From contig CM082592.2 of NCBI GenBank assembly GCA_040954595.2, positions 11,036,001 to 11,100,000 of the forward strand: 64,000 nucleotides of DNA, written 5' to 3'. The stretch is from Balanoglossus misakiensis. Its lineage: Eukaryota; Hemichordata. The notes beneath the pieces are model-generated. The model saw only the letters and a list, made by a program, of their open reading frames with translations. It was not told the DNA's origin and searched no databases. This document shows, in pieces, positions 11,301-26,300 of the stretch; within the stretch, counting starts at the first letter, position 1, and each line of letters starts with the position of its first letter. The position numbers and the translations under genes are program-made.

Positions 11301-14300
11301 TTTTCGACTTTGGGGAATTTCAAAATTTGGCCGATTTTTGAAAAAATCATGGGTTATAGCTCAGGAAAATCGTCAAAAAATGACAATTTTTCGACTTTGG
11401 GGAATTTCAAAATTTGGCCGATTTTTGAAAAAATCATGGGTTATAGCTCAGGAAAATCGTCAAAAAATGACAATTTTTCGACTTTGGTGAATTTCAAATT
11501 TTGGCCGATTTTTGAAAAAATCATGGGTTATAGCTCAGGAAAATCGTCAAAAAATGACAATTTTTCGACTTTGGGGAATTTCAAAATTTGTCCGATTTTT
11601 GAAAAAATCATGGGTTATAGCTCAGGAAAATCGTCAAAAAATGACAATTTTTCGACTTTGGGGAATTTCAAAATTTGGCCGATTTTTCAAAAAATCATGG
11701 GTTATAGCTCAGGAAAATCGTCAAAAAATGACAATTTTTCGACTTTGGGGAATTTCAAAATTTGTCCGATTTTTGAAAAAATCATGGGTTATAGCTCAGG
11801 AAAATCGTCAAAAAATGACAATTTTTCGACTATGGGGAATTTCAAAATTTGTCCGATTTTTGAAAAAATCATGGGTTATAGCTCAGGAAAATCGTCAAAA
11901 AATGACAATTTTTCGACTTTGGGGAATTTCAAAATTTGGCCGATTTTTGAAAAAATCATGGGTTATAGCTCAGGAAAATCGTCAAAAAATGACAATTTTT
12001 CGACTTTGGGGAATTTCAAAATTTGGCCGATTTTTGAAAAAATCATGGGTTATAGCTCAGGAAAATCGTCAAAAAATGACAATTTTTCGACTTTGGGGAA
12101 TTTCAAAATTTGGCCGATATTTGAAAAATTCATGGGTTATAGCTCAGGAAAATCGTCAAAAAATGACAATTTTTCGACTTTGGGGAATTTCAAAATTTGG
12201 CCGATTTTTGAAAAAATCATGGGTTATAGCTCAGGAAAATCGTCAAAAAATGACAATTTTTCGACTTTGGGGAATTTCAAAATTTGTCCGATTTTTGAAA
12301 AAATCATGGGTTATAGCTCAGGAAAATCGTCAAAAAATGACAATTTTTCGACTATGGGGAATTTCAAAATTTGTCCGATTTTTGAAAAAATCATGGGTTA
12401 TAGCTCAGGAAAATCGTCAAAAAATGACAATTTTTCGACTTTGGGGAATTTCAAAATTTGTCCGATTTTTGAAAAAATCATGGGTTATAGCTCAGGAAAA
12501 TCGTCAAAAAATGACAATTTTTCGACTTTGGGGAATTTCAAAATTTGTCCGATTTTTGAAAAAATCATGGGTTATAGCTCAGGAAAATCGTCAAAAAATG
12601 ACAATTTTTCGACTTTGGGGAATTTCAAAATTTGTCCGATTTTTGAAAAAATCATGGGTTATAGCTCAGGAAAATCGTCAAAAAATGACAATTTTTCGAC
12701 TTTGGGGAATTTCAAAATTTGTCCGATTTTTGAAAAAATCATGGGTTATAGCTCAGGAAAATCGTCAAAAAATGACAATTTTTCGGCTTTGGGGAATTTT
12801 AAAATTTGACCGATTTTTGAAAAAATCATGGGTTATAGCTCAGGAAAATCGTCAAAAAATGACAATTTTTCGACTTTGGGGAATTTCAAAATTTGGCCGA
12901 TTTTTGAAAAAATCATGGGTTATAGCTCAGGAAAATCGTCAAAAAATGACAATTTTTCGACTTTGGGGAATTTCAAAATTTGTCCGATTTTTGAAAAAAT
13001 CATGGGTTATAGCTCAGGAAAATCGTCAAAAAATGACAATTTTTCGACTATGGGGAATTTCAAAATTTGTCCGATTTTTGAAAAAATCATGGGTTATAGC
13101 TCAGGAAAATCGTCAAAAAATGACTATTTTTCGACTTTGGGGAATTTCAAAATTTGGCCGATTTTTGAAAAAATCATGGGTTATAGCTCAGGAAAATCGT
13201 CAAAAAATGACTATTTTTCGACTTTGGGGAATTTCAAAATTTGGCCGATTTTTGAAAAAATCATGGGTTATAGCTCAGGAAAATCGTCAAAAAATGACAA
13301 TTTTTCGACTTTGGGGAATTTCAAAATTTGGCCGATATTTGAAAAATTCATGGGTTATAGCTCAGGAAAATCGTCAAAGAATGACAATTTTTCGACTTTG
13401 GGGAATTTCAAAATTTGGCCGATTTTTGAAAAAATCATGGGTTATAGCTCAGGAAAATCGTCAAAAAATGACAATTTTTCGACTTTGGGGAATTTCAAAA
13501 TTTGTCCGATTTTTGAAAAAATCATGGGTTATAGCTCAGGAAAATCGTCAAAAAATGACAATTTTTCGACTTTGGGGAATTTCAAAATTTGTCCGATTTT
13601 TGAAAAAATCATGGGTTATAGCTCAGGAAAATCGTCAAAAAATGACAATTTTTCGACTTTGGGGAATTTTAAAATTTGGCCGATTTTTGAAAAAATCATG
13701 GGTTATAGCTCAGGAAAATCGTCAAAAAATGACAATTTTTCGACTTTGGGGAATTTCAAAATTTGGCCGATTTTTGAAAAAATCATGGGTTATAGCTCAG
13801 GAAAATCGTCAAAAAATGACAATTTTTCGACTTTGGGGAATTTCAAAATTTGGCCGATTTATGAAAAAATCATGGGTTATAGCTCAGGAAAATCGTCAAA
13901 AAATGACAATTTTTCGACTTTGGGGAATTTCAAAATTTGTCCGATTTTTGAAAAAATCATGGGTTATAGCTCAGGAAAATCGTCAAAAAATGACAATTTT
14001 TCGACTATGGGGAATTTCAAAATTTGTCCGATTTTTGAAAAAATCATGGGTTATAGCTCAGGAAAATCGTCAAAAAATGACAATTTTTCGACTTTGGGGA
14101 ATTTCAAAATTTGGCCGATTTTTGAAAAAATCATGGGTTATAGCTCAGGAAAATCGTCAAAAAATGACAATTTTTCGACTTTGGGGAATTTCAAAATTTG
14201 GCCGATTTTTGAAAAAATCATGGGTTATAGCTCAGGAAAATCGTCAAAAAATGACAATTTTTCGACTTTGGGGAATTTCAAAATTTGGCCGATATTTGTA

Positions 14301-17300
14301 AAATTCATGGGTTATAGCTCAGGAAAATCGTCAAAAAATGACAATTTTTCGACTTTGGGGAATTTCAAAATTTGGCCGATTTTTGAAAAAATCATGGGTT
14401 ATAGCTCAGGAAAATCGTCAAAAAATGACAATTTTTCGACTTTGGGGAATTTCAAAATTTGTCCGATTTTTGAAAAAATCATGGGTTATAGCTCAGGAAA
14501 ATCGTCAAAAAATGACAATTTTTCGACTTTGGGGAATTTCAAAATTTGGCCGATTTTTGAAAAAATCATGGGTTATAGCTCAGGAAAATCGTCAGAAAAT
14601 GACAATTTTTCGACTTTGGGGAATTTCAAAATTTGTCCGATTTTTGAAAAAATCATGGGTTATAGCTCAGGAAAATCGTCAGAAAATGACAATTTTTCGA
14701 CTTTGGGGAATTTCAAAATTTGGCCGATTTTTGAAAAAATCATGGGTTATAGCTCAGGAAAATCGTCAAAAAATGACAATTTTTCGACTTTGGGGAATTT
14801 CAAAATTTGGCCGATTTTTGAAAAAATCATGGGTTATAGCTCAGGAAAATCGTCAAAAAATGACAATTTTTCGACTTTGGGGAATTTCAAAATTTGGCCG
14901 ATTTTTGAAAAAATCATGGGTTATAGCTCAGGAAAATCGTCAAAAAATGACAATTTTTCGACTTTGGGGAATTTCAAAATTTGGCCGATTTTTGAAAAAA
15001 TCATGGGTTATAGCTCAGGAAAATCGTCAAAAAATGACAATTTTTCGACTTTGGGGAATTTCAAAATTTGGCCGATTTTTGAAAAAATCATGGGTTATAG
15101 CTCAGGAAAATCGTCAAAAAATGACAATTTTTCGACTTTGGGGAATTTCAAAATTTGGCCGATTTTTGAAAAAATCATGGGTTATAGCTCAGGAAAATCG
15201 TCAAAAAATGACAATTTTTCGATTTTGGGGAATTTCAAAATTTGGCCGATTTTTGAAAAAATCATGGGTTATAGCTCAGGAAAATCGTCAAAAAATGACA
15301 ATTTTTCGACTTTGGGGAATTTCAAATTTTGGCCGATTTTTGAAAAAATCATGGGTTATAGCTCAGGAAAATCGTCAAAAAATGACAATTTTTCGACTTT
15401 GGGGAATTTCAAAATTTGGCCGATTTTTGAAAAAATCATGGGTTATAGCTCAGGAAAATCGTCAAAAAATGACAATTTTTCGACTTTGGGGAATTTCAAA
15501 ATTTGGCCGATTTTTAAAAAAATCATGGGTTATAGCTCAGGAAAATCGTCAAAAAATGACAATTTTTCGACTTTGGGGAATTTCAAAATTTGGCCGATTT
15601 TTGAAAAAATCATGGGTTATAGCTCAGGAAAATCGTCAAAAAATGACAATTTTTCGACTTTGGGGAATTTCAAAATTTGGCCGATTTTTGAGAAAATCAT
15701 GGGTTATAGCTCAGGAAAATCGTCAAAAAATGACAATTTTTCGACTTTGGGGAATTTCAAAATTTGTCCGATTTTTGAAAAAATCATGGGTTATAGCTCA
15801 GGAAAATCGTCAAAAAAATGACAATTTTTCGACTTTGGGGAATTTCAAAATTTGTCCGATTTTTGAAAAAATCATGGGTTATAGCTCAGGAAAATCGTCA
15901 AAAAAATGACAATTTTTCGACTTTGGGGAATTTCAAAATTTGTCCGATTTTTGAAAAAATCATGGGTTATAGCTCAGGAAAATCGTCAAAAAATGACAAT
16001 TTTTCGACTTTGGGGAATTTCAAAATTTGTCCGATTTTTGAAAAAATCATGGGTTATAGCTCAGGAAAATCGTCAAAAAATGACAATTTTTCGACTTTGG
16101 GGAATTTCAAAATTTGTCCGATTTTTGAAAAAATCATGGGTTATAGCTCAGGAAAATCGTCAAAAAAAGACAATTTTTCGACTTTGGGGAATTTCAAAAT
16201 TTGTCCGATTTTTGAAAAAATCATGGGTTATAGCTCAGGAAAATCGTCAAAAAATGACAATTTTTCGACTTTGGGGAATTTCAAAATTTGTCCGATTTTT
16301 GAAAAAATCATGGGTTATAGCTCAGGAAAATCGTCAAAAATTGACAATTTTTCGACTTTGGGGAATTTCAAAATTTGTCCGATTTTTGAAAAAATCATGG
16401 GTTATAGCTCAGGAAAATCGTCAAAAAATGACAATTTTTCGACTTTGGGGAATTTCAAAATTTGTCCGATTTTTGAAAAAATCATGGGTTATAGCTCAGG
16501 AAAATCGTCAAAAAATGACAATTTTTCGACTTTGGGGAATTTCAAAATTTGTCCGATTTTTGAAAAAATCATGGGTTATAGCTCAGGAAAATCGTCAAAA
16601 AATGACAATTTTTCGACTTTGGGGAATTTCAAAATTTGTCCGATTTTTGAAAAAATCATGGGTTATAGCTCAGGAAAATCGTCAAAAAAATGACAATTTT
16701 TCGACTTTGGGGAATTTCAAAATTTGTCCGATTTTTGAAAAAATCATGGGTTATAGCTCAGGAAAATCGTCAAAAAATGACAATTTTTCGACTTTAGGGA
16801 ATTTCAAAATTTGTCCGATTTTTGAAAAAATCATGGGTTATAGCTCAGGAAAATCGTCAAAAAATGACAATTTTTCGACTTTGGGGAATTTCAAAATTTG
16901 TCCGATTTTTGAAAAAATCATGGGTTATAGCTCAGGAAAATCGTCAAAAAATGACAATTTTTCGACTTTGGGGAATTTCAAAATTTGTCCGATTTTTGAA
17001 AAAATCATGGGTTATAGCTCAGGAAAATCGTCAAAAAATGACAATTTTTCGACTTTGGGGAATTTCAAAATTTGTCCGATTTTTGAAAAAATCATGGGTT
17101 ATAGCTCAGGAAAATCGTCAAAAAATGACAATTTTTCGACTTTGGGGAATTTCAAAATTTGGCCGATTTTTGAAAAAATCATGGGTTATAGCTCAGGAAA
17201 ATCGTCAAAAAATGACAATTTTTCGACTTTGGGGAATTTCAAAATTTGGCCGATTTTTGAAAAAATCATGGGTTATAGCTCAGGAAAATCGTCAAAAAAT

Positions 17301-20300
17301 GACAATTTTTCGACTTTGGGGAATTTCAAAATTTGGCCGATTTTTGAAAAAATCATGGGTTATAGCTCAGGAAAATCGTCAAAAAATGACAATTTTTCGA
17401 CTTTGGGGAATTTCAAAATTTGGCCGATTTTTGAAAAAATCATGGGTTATAGCTCAGGAAAATCGTCAAAAAATGACAATTTTTCGACTTTGGGGAATTT
17501 CAAAATTTGGCCGATTTTTGAAAAAATCATGGGTTATAGCTCAGGAAAATCGTCAAAAAATGACAATTTTTCGACTTTGGGGAATTTCAAAATTTGGCCG
17601 ATTTTTGAAAAATCATGGGTTATAGCTCAGGAAAATCGTCAAAAAATGACAATTTTTCGACTTTGGGGAATTTCAAAATTTGGCCGATTTTTGAAAAAAT
17701 CATGGGTTATAGCTCAGGAAAATCGTCAAAAAATGACAATTTTTCGACTTTGGGGAATTTCAAAATTTGGCCGATTTTTGAAAAAATCATGGGTTATAGC
17801 TCAGGAAAATCGTCAAAAAATGACAATTTTTCGACTTTGGGGAATTTCAAAATTTGGCCGATTTTTGAAAAAATCATGGGTTATAGCTCAGGAAAATCGT
17901 CAAAAAATGACAATTTTTCGACTTTGGGGAATTTCAAAATTTGTCCGATTTTTGAAAAAATCATGGGTTATAGCTCAGGAAAATCGTCAAAAAATGACAA
18001 TTTTTCGACTTTGGGGAATTTCAAAATTTGTCCGATTTTTGAAAAAATCATGGGTTATAGCTCAGGAAAATCGTCAAAAATTGACAATTTTTCGACTTTG
18101 GGGAATTTCAAAATTTGTCCGATTTTTGAAAAAATCATGGGTTATAGCTCAGGAAAATCGTCAAAAAATGACAATTTTTCGACTTTGGGGAATTTCAAAA
18201 TTTGTCCGATTTTTGAAAAAATCATGGGTTATAGCTCAGGAAAATCGTCAAAAAATGACAATTTTTCGACTTTGGGGAATTTCAAAATTTGTCCGATTTT
18301 TGAAAAAATCATGGGTTATAGCTCAGGAAAATCGTCAAAAAAATGACAATTTTTCGACTTTGGGGAATTTCAAAATTTGTCCGATTTTTGAAAAAATCAT
18401 GGGTTATAGCTCAGGAAAATCGTCAAAAAATGACAATTTTTCGACTTTGGGGAATTTCAAAATTTGGCCGATTTTTGAAAAAATCATGGGTTATAGCTCA
18501 GGAAAATCGTCAAAAAATGACAATTTTTCGACTTTGGGGAATTTCAAAATTTGGCCGATTTTTGAAAAAATCATGGGTTATAGCTCAGGAAAATCGTCAA
18601 AAAATGACAATTTTTCGACTTTGGGGAATTTCAAAATTTGTCCGATTTTTGAAAAAATCATGGGTTATAGCTCAGGAAAATCGTCAAAAAATGACAATTT
18701 TTCGACTTTGGGGAATTTCAAAATTTGTCCGATTTTTGAAAAAATCATGGGTTATAGCTCAGAAAAATCGTCAAAAAATGACAATTTTTCGACTTTGGGG
18801 AATTTCAAAATTTGTCCGATTTTTGAAAAAATCATGGGTTATAGCTCAGGAAAATCGTCAAAAAATGACAATTTTTCGACTTTGGGGAATTTCAAAATTT
18901 GTCCGATTTTTAAAAAAATCATGGGTTATAGCTCAGGAAAATCGTCAAAAAATGACAATTTTTCGACTTTGGGGAATTTCAAAATTTGTCCGATTTTTGA
19001 AAAAATCATGGGTTATAGCTCAGGAAAATCGTCAAAAAATGACAATTTTTCGACTTTGGGGAATTTCAAAATTTGTCCGATTTTTGAAAAAATCATGGGT
19101 TATAGCTCAGGAAAATCGTCAAAAAATGACAATTTTTCGACTTTGGGGAATTTCAAAATTTGTCCGATTTTTGAAAAAATCATGGGTTATAGCTCAGGAA
19201 AATCGTCAAAAAATGACAATTTTTCGACTTTGGGGAATTTCAAAATTTGGCCGATTTTTGAAAAAATCATGGGTTATAGCTCAGGAAAATCGTCAAAAAA
19301 TGACAATTTTTCGACTTTGGGGAATTTCAAAATTTGGCCGATTTTTGAAAAAATCATGGGTTATAGCTCAGGAAAATCGTCAAAAAATGACAATTTTTCG
19401 ACTTTGGGGAATTTCAAAATTTGGCCGATTTTTGAAAAAATCATGGGTTATAGCTCAGGAAAATCGTCAAAAAATGACAATTTTTCGACTTTGGGGAATT
19501 TCAAAATTTGGCCGATTTTTGAAAAAATCATGGGTTATAGCTCAGGAAAATCGTCAAAAAATGACAATTTTTCGACTTTGGGGAATTTCAAAATTTGGCC
19601 GATTTTTGAAAAAATCATGGGTTATAGCTCAGGAAAATCGTCAAAAAATGACAATTTTTCGACTTTGGGGAATTTCAAAATTTGGCCGATTTTTGAAAAA
19701 ATCATGGGTTATAGCTCAGGAAAATCGTCAAAAAATGACAATTTTTCGACTTTGGGGAATTTCAAAATTTGGCCGATTTTTGAAAAAATCATGGGTTATA
19801 GCTCAGGAAAATCGTCAAAAAATGACAATTTTTCGACTTTGGGGAATTTCAAAATTTGGCCGATTTTTGACAAAATCATGGGTTATAGCTCAGGAAAATC
19901 GTCAAAAAATGACAATTTTTCGACTTTGGAGAATTTCAAAATTTGGCCGATTTTTGAAAAAATCATGGGTTATAGCTCAGGAAAATCGTCAAAAAATGAC
20001 AATTTTTCGACTTTGGGGAATTTCAAAATTTGGCCGATTTTTGAAAAAATCATGGGTTATAGCTCAGGAAAATCGTCAAAAAATGACAATTTTTCGACTT
20101 TGGGGAATTTCAAAATTTGGCCGATTTTTGAAAAAATCATGGGTTATAGCTCAGGAAAATCGTCAAAAAATGACAATTTTTCGACTTTGGGGAATTTCAA
20201 AATTTGGCCGATTTTTGAAAAAATCATGGGTTATAGCTCAGGAAAATCGTCAAAAAATGACAATTTTTCGACTTTGAGGAATTTCAAATTTTGGCCGATT

Positions 20301-23300
20301 TTTGAAAAAAATCATGGGTTATAGCTCAGGAAAATCGTCAAAAAATGACAATTTTTCGACTTTGGGGAATTTCAAATTTTGGCCGATTTTTGAAAAAATC
20401 ATGGGTTATAGCTCAGGAAAATCGTCAAAAAATGACAATTTTTCGACTTTGGGGAATTTCAAAATTTGTCCGATTTTTGAAAAAATCATGGGTTATAGCT
20501 CAGGAAAATCGTCAAAAAATGACAATTTTTCGACTTTGGGGAATTTCAAATTTTGTCCGATTTTTGAAAAAATCATGGGTTATAGCTCAGGAAAATCGTC
20601 AAAAAATGACAATTTTTCGACTTTGGGGAATTTCAAATTTTGGCCGATTTTTGAAAAAATCATGGGTTATAGCTCAGGAAAATCGTCAAAAAATGACAAT
20701 TTTTCGACTTTGGGGAATTTCAAATTTTGGCCGATTTTTGAAAAAATCATGGGTTATAGCTCAGGAAAATCGTCAAAAAATGACAATTTTTCGACTTTGG
20801 GGAATTTCAAAATTTGTCCGATTTTTGAAAAAATCATGGGTTATAGCTCAGGAAAATCGTCAAAAAATGACAAATTTTCGACTTTGGGGAATTTCAAAAT
20901 TTGGCCGATTTTTGAAAAAATCATGGGTTATAGCTCAGGAAAATCGTCAAAAATTGACAATTTTTCGACTTTGGGGAATTTCAAAATTTGTCCGATTTTT
21001 GAAAAAATCATGGGTTATAGCTCAGGAAAATCGTCAAAAAATGACAATTTTTCGACTTTGGGGAATTTCAAAATTTGGCCGATTTTTGAAAAAATCATGG
21101 GTTATAGCTCAGGAAAATCGTCAAAAAATGACAATTTTTCGACTTTGGGGAATTTCAAAATTTGGCCGATTTTTGAAAAAATCATGGGTTATAGCTCAGG
21201 AAAATCGTCAAAAAATGACAATTTTTCGACTTTGGGGAATTTCAAAATTTGTCCGATTTTTGAAAAAATCATGGGTTATAGCTCAGGAAAATCGTCAAAA
21301 AATGACAATTTTTCGACTTTGGGGAATTTCAAAATTTGTCCGATTTTTGAAAAAATCATGGGTTATAGCTCAGGAAAATCGTCAAAAAAATGACAATTTT
21401 TCGACTTTGGGGAATTTCAAAATTTGTCCGATTTTTGAAAAAATCATGGGTTATAGCTCAGGAAAATCGTCAAAATATGACAATTTTTCGACTTTGGGGA
21501 ATTTCAAAATTTGTCCGATTTTTGAAAAAATCATGGGTTATAGCTCAGGAAAATCGTCAAAAAATGACAATTTTTCGACTTTGGGGAATTTCAAAATTTG
21601 TCCGATTTTTGAAAAAATCATGGGTTATAGCTCAGGAAAATCGTCAAAAAATGACAATTTTTCGACTTTGGGGAATTTCAAATTTTGGCCGATTTTTGAA
21701 AAAATCATGGGTTATAGCTCAGGAAAATCGTCAAAAAATGACAATTTTTCGACTTTGGGGAATTTCAAATTTTGGCCGATTTTTGAAAAAATCATGGGTT
21801 ATAGCTCAGGAAAATCGTCAAAAAATGACAAATTTTCGACTTTGGGGAATTTCAAAATTTGTCCGATTTTTGAAAAAATCATGGGTTATAGCTCAGGAAA
21901 ATCGTCAAAAAATGACAAATTTTCGACTTTGGGGAATTTCAAAATTTGGCCGATTTTTGAAAAAATCATGGGTTATAGCTCAGGAAAATCGTCAAAAAAT
22001 GACAATTTTTCGACTTTGGGGAATTTCAAAATTTGTCCGATTTTTGAAAAAATCATGGGTTATAGCTCAGGAAAATCGTCAAAAAATGACAATTTTTCGA
22101 CTTTGGGGAATTTCAAAATTTGTCCGATTTTTGAAAAAATCATGGGTTATAGCTCAGGAAAATCGTCAAAAAATGACAATTTTTCGGCTTTGGGGAATTT
22201 TAAAATTTGACCGATTTTTGAAAAAATCATGGGTTATAGCTCAGGAAAATCGTCAAAAAATGACAATTTTTCGACTTTGGGGAATTTCAAAATTTGGCCG
22301 ATTTTTGAAAAAATCATGGGTTATAGCTCAGGAAAATCGTCAAAAAATGACAATTTTTCGACTTTGGGGAATTTCAAAATTTGGCCGATTTATGAAAAAA
22401 TCATGGGTTATAGCTCAGGAAAATCGTCAAAAAATGACAATTTTTCGACTTTGGGGAATTTCAAAATTTGGCCGATTTATGAAAAAATCATGGGTTATAG
22501 CTCAGGAAAATCGTCAAAAAATGACAATTTTTCGACTTTGGGGAATTTCAAAATTTGGCCGATATTTGAAAAAATCATGGGTTATAGCTCAGGAAAATCG
22601 TCAAAAAATGACAATTTTTCGACTTTGGGGAATTTCAAAATTTGGCCGATTTTTGAAAAAATCATGGGTTATAGCTCAGGAAAATCGTCAAAAAATGAAA
22701 ATTTTTCGACTTTGGGGAATTCCAAAATTTGGCCGATTTTTGAAAAAATCATGGGTTATAGCTCAGGAAAATCGTCAAAAAATGACAATTTTTCGACTTT
22801 GGGGAATTTCAAAATTTGTCCGATTTTTGAAAAAATCATGGGTTATAGCTCAGGAAAATCGTCAAAAAATGACAATTTTTCGACTTTGGGGAATTTCAAA
22901 ATTTGTCCGATTTTTGAAAAAATCATGGGTTATAGCTCAGGAAAATCGTCAAAAAAAATGACAATTTTTCGACTTTGGGGAATTTCAAAATTTGTCCGAT
23001 TTTTGAAAAAATCATGGGTTATAGCTCAGGAAAATCGTCAAAAAATGACAATTTTTCGACTTTGGGGAATTTCAAAATTTGTCTAATTTTTGAAAAAATC
23101 ATGGGTTATAGCTCAGGAAAATCGTCAAAAAATGACAATTTTTCGACTTTGGGGAATTTCAAAATTTGGCCGATTTTTGAAAAAATCATGGGTTATAGCG
23201 CAGGAAAATCGTCAAAAAATGACAATTTTTCGACTTTGGGGAATTTCAAAATTTGGCCGATTTTTGAAAAAATCATGGGTTATTGTTCAGGAAAATCGTC

Positions 23301-26300
23301 AAAAAATGACAATTTTTCGACTTTGGGGAATTTCAAAATTTGGCCGATTTTTGAAAAAATCATGGGTTATAGCTCAGGAAAATCGTCAAAAAATGACAAT
23401 TTTTCGACTTTGGGGAATTTCAAAATTTGGCCGATTTTTGAAAAAATCATGGGTTATAGCTCAGGAAAATCGTCAAAAAATGACAATTTTTCGACTTTGG
23501 GGAATTTCAAAATTTGGCCGATTTTTGAAAAAATCATAGGTTATAGCTCAGGAAAATCGTCAAAAAATGAAAATTTTTCGACTTTGGGGAATTTCAAAAT
23601 TTGGCCGATTTTTGAAAAAATCATGGGTTATAGCTCAGGAAAATCGTCAAAAAATGACAATTTTTCGACTTTGGGGAATTTCAAAATTTGTCCGATTTTT
23701 GAAAAAATCATGGGTTATAGCTCAGGAAAATCGTCAAAAAATGACAATTTTTCGACTTTGGGGAATTTCAAAATTTGTCCGATTTTTGAAAAAATCATGG
23801 GTTATAGCTCAGGAAAATCGTCAAAAAAAATGACAATTTTTCGACTTTGGGGAATTTCAAAATTTGTCCGATTTTTGAAAAAATCATGGGTTATAGCTCA
23901 GGAAAATCGTCAAAAAATGACAATTTTTCGACTTTGGGGAATTTCAAAATTTGTCTAATTTTTGAAAAAATCATGGGTTATAGCTCAGGAAAATCGTCAA
24001 AAAATGACAATTTTTCGACTTTGGGGAATTTCAAAATTTGGCCGATTTTTGAAAAAATCATGGGTTATAGCGCAGGAAAATCGTCAAAAAATGACAATTT
24101 TTCGACTTTGGGGAATTTCAAAATTTGGCCGATTTTTGAAAAAATCATGGGTTATTGTTCAGGAAAATCGTCAAAAAATGACAATTTTTCGACTTTGGGG
24201 AATTTCAAAATTTGGCCGATTTTTGAAAAAATCATGGGTTATAGCTCAGGAAAATCGTCAAAAAATGACAATTTTTCGACTTTGGGGAATTTCAAAATTT
24301 GGCCGATTTTTGAAAAAATCATGGGTTATAGCTCAGGAAAATCGTCAAAAAATGACAATTTTTCGACTTTGGGGAATTTCAAAATTTGGCCGATTTTTGA
24401 CAAAATCATGGGTTATAGCTCAGGAAAATCGTCAAAAAATGACAATTTTTCGACTTTGGGGAATTTCAAAATTTGGCCGATTTTTGAAAAAATCATGGGT
24501 TATAGCTCAGGAAAATCGTCAAAAATTGACAATTTTTCGACTTTGGGGAATTTCAAAATTTGTCCGATTTTTGAAAAAATCATGGGTTATAGCTCAGGAA
24601 AATCGTCAAAAAATGACAATTTTTCGACTTTGGGGAATTTCAAAATTTGGCCGATTTTTGAAAAAATCATGGGTTATAGCTCAGGAAAATCGTCAAAAAA
24701 TGACAATTTTTCGACTTTGGGGAATTTCAAAATTTGGCCGATTTTTGAAAAAATCATGGGTTATAGCTCAGGAAAATCGTCAAAAAATGACAATTTTTCG
24801 ACTTTGGGGAATTTCAAAATTTGTCCGATTTTTGAAAAAATCATGGGTTATAGCTCAGGAAAATCGTCAAAAAATGACAATTTTTCGACTTTGGGGAATT
24901 TCAAAATTTGGCCGATTTTTGAAAAAATCATGGGTTATAGCTCAGGAAAATCGTCAAAAAATGACAATTTTTCGACTTTGGGGAATTTCAAAATTTGGCC
25001 GATTTTTGAAAAAATCATGGGTTATAGCTCAGGAAAATCGTCAAAAAATGACAATTTTTCGACTTTGGGGAATTTAGAAATTTGTCCGATTTTTGAAAAA
25101 ATCATGGGTTATAGCTCAGGAAAATCGTCAAAAAATGACAATTTTTCGACTTTGGGGAATTTCAAAATGTGTCCGATTTTTGAAAAAATCATGGGTTATA
25201 GCTCAGGAAAATCGTCAAAAAATGACAATTTTTCGACTTTGGGGAATTTCAAAATTTGTCCGATTTTTGAAAAAATCATGGGTTATATCTCAGGAAAATC
25301 GTCAAAAAATGACAATTTTTCGACTTTGGGGAATTTCAAAATTTGTCCGATTTTTGAAAAAATCATGGGTTATAGCTCAGGAAAATCGTCAAAAAATGAC
25401 AATTTTTCGACTTTGGGGAATTTCAAATTTTGGCCGATTTTTGAAAAAATCATGGGTTATAGCTCAGGAAAATCGTCAAAAAATGACAAATTTTCGACTT
25501 TGGGGAATTTCAAAATTTGTCCGATTTTTGAAAAAATCATGGGTTATAGCTCAGGAAAATCGTCAAAAAATGACAAATTTTCGACTTTGGGGAATTTCAA
25601 AATTTGGCCGATTTTTGAAAAAATCATGGGTTATAGCTCAGGAAAATCGTCAAAAAATGACAATTTTTCGACTTTGGGGAATTTCAAAATTTGGCCGATT
25701 TTTGAAAAAATCATGGGTTATAGCTCAGGAAAATCGTCAAAAATTGACAATTTTTCGACTTTGGGGAATTTCAAAATTTGTCCGATTTTTGAAAAAATCA
25801 TGGGTTATAGCTCAGGAAAATCGTCAAAAAATGACAATTTTTCGACTTTGGGGAATTTCAAAATTTGGCCGATTTTTGAAAAAATCATGGGTTATAGCTC
25901 AGGAAAATCGTCAAAAAATGACAATTTTTCGACTTTGGGGAATTTCAAAATTTGGCCGATTTTTGAAAAAATCATGGGTTATAGCTCAGGAAAATCGTCA
26001 AAAAATGACAATTTTTCGACTTTGGGGAATTTCAAAATTTGTCCGATTTTTGAAAAAATCATGGGTTATAGCTCAGGAAAATCGTCAAAAAATGACAATT
26101 TTTCGACTTTGGGGAATTTCAAAATTTGGCCGATTTTTGAAAAAATCATGGGTTATAGCTCAGGAAAATCGTCAAAAAATGACAATTTTTCGACTTTGGG
26201 GAATTTCAAAATTTGGCCGATTTTTGAAAAAATCATGGGTTATAGCTCAGGAAAATCGTCAAAAAATGACAATTTTTCGACTTTGGGGAATTTAGAAATT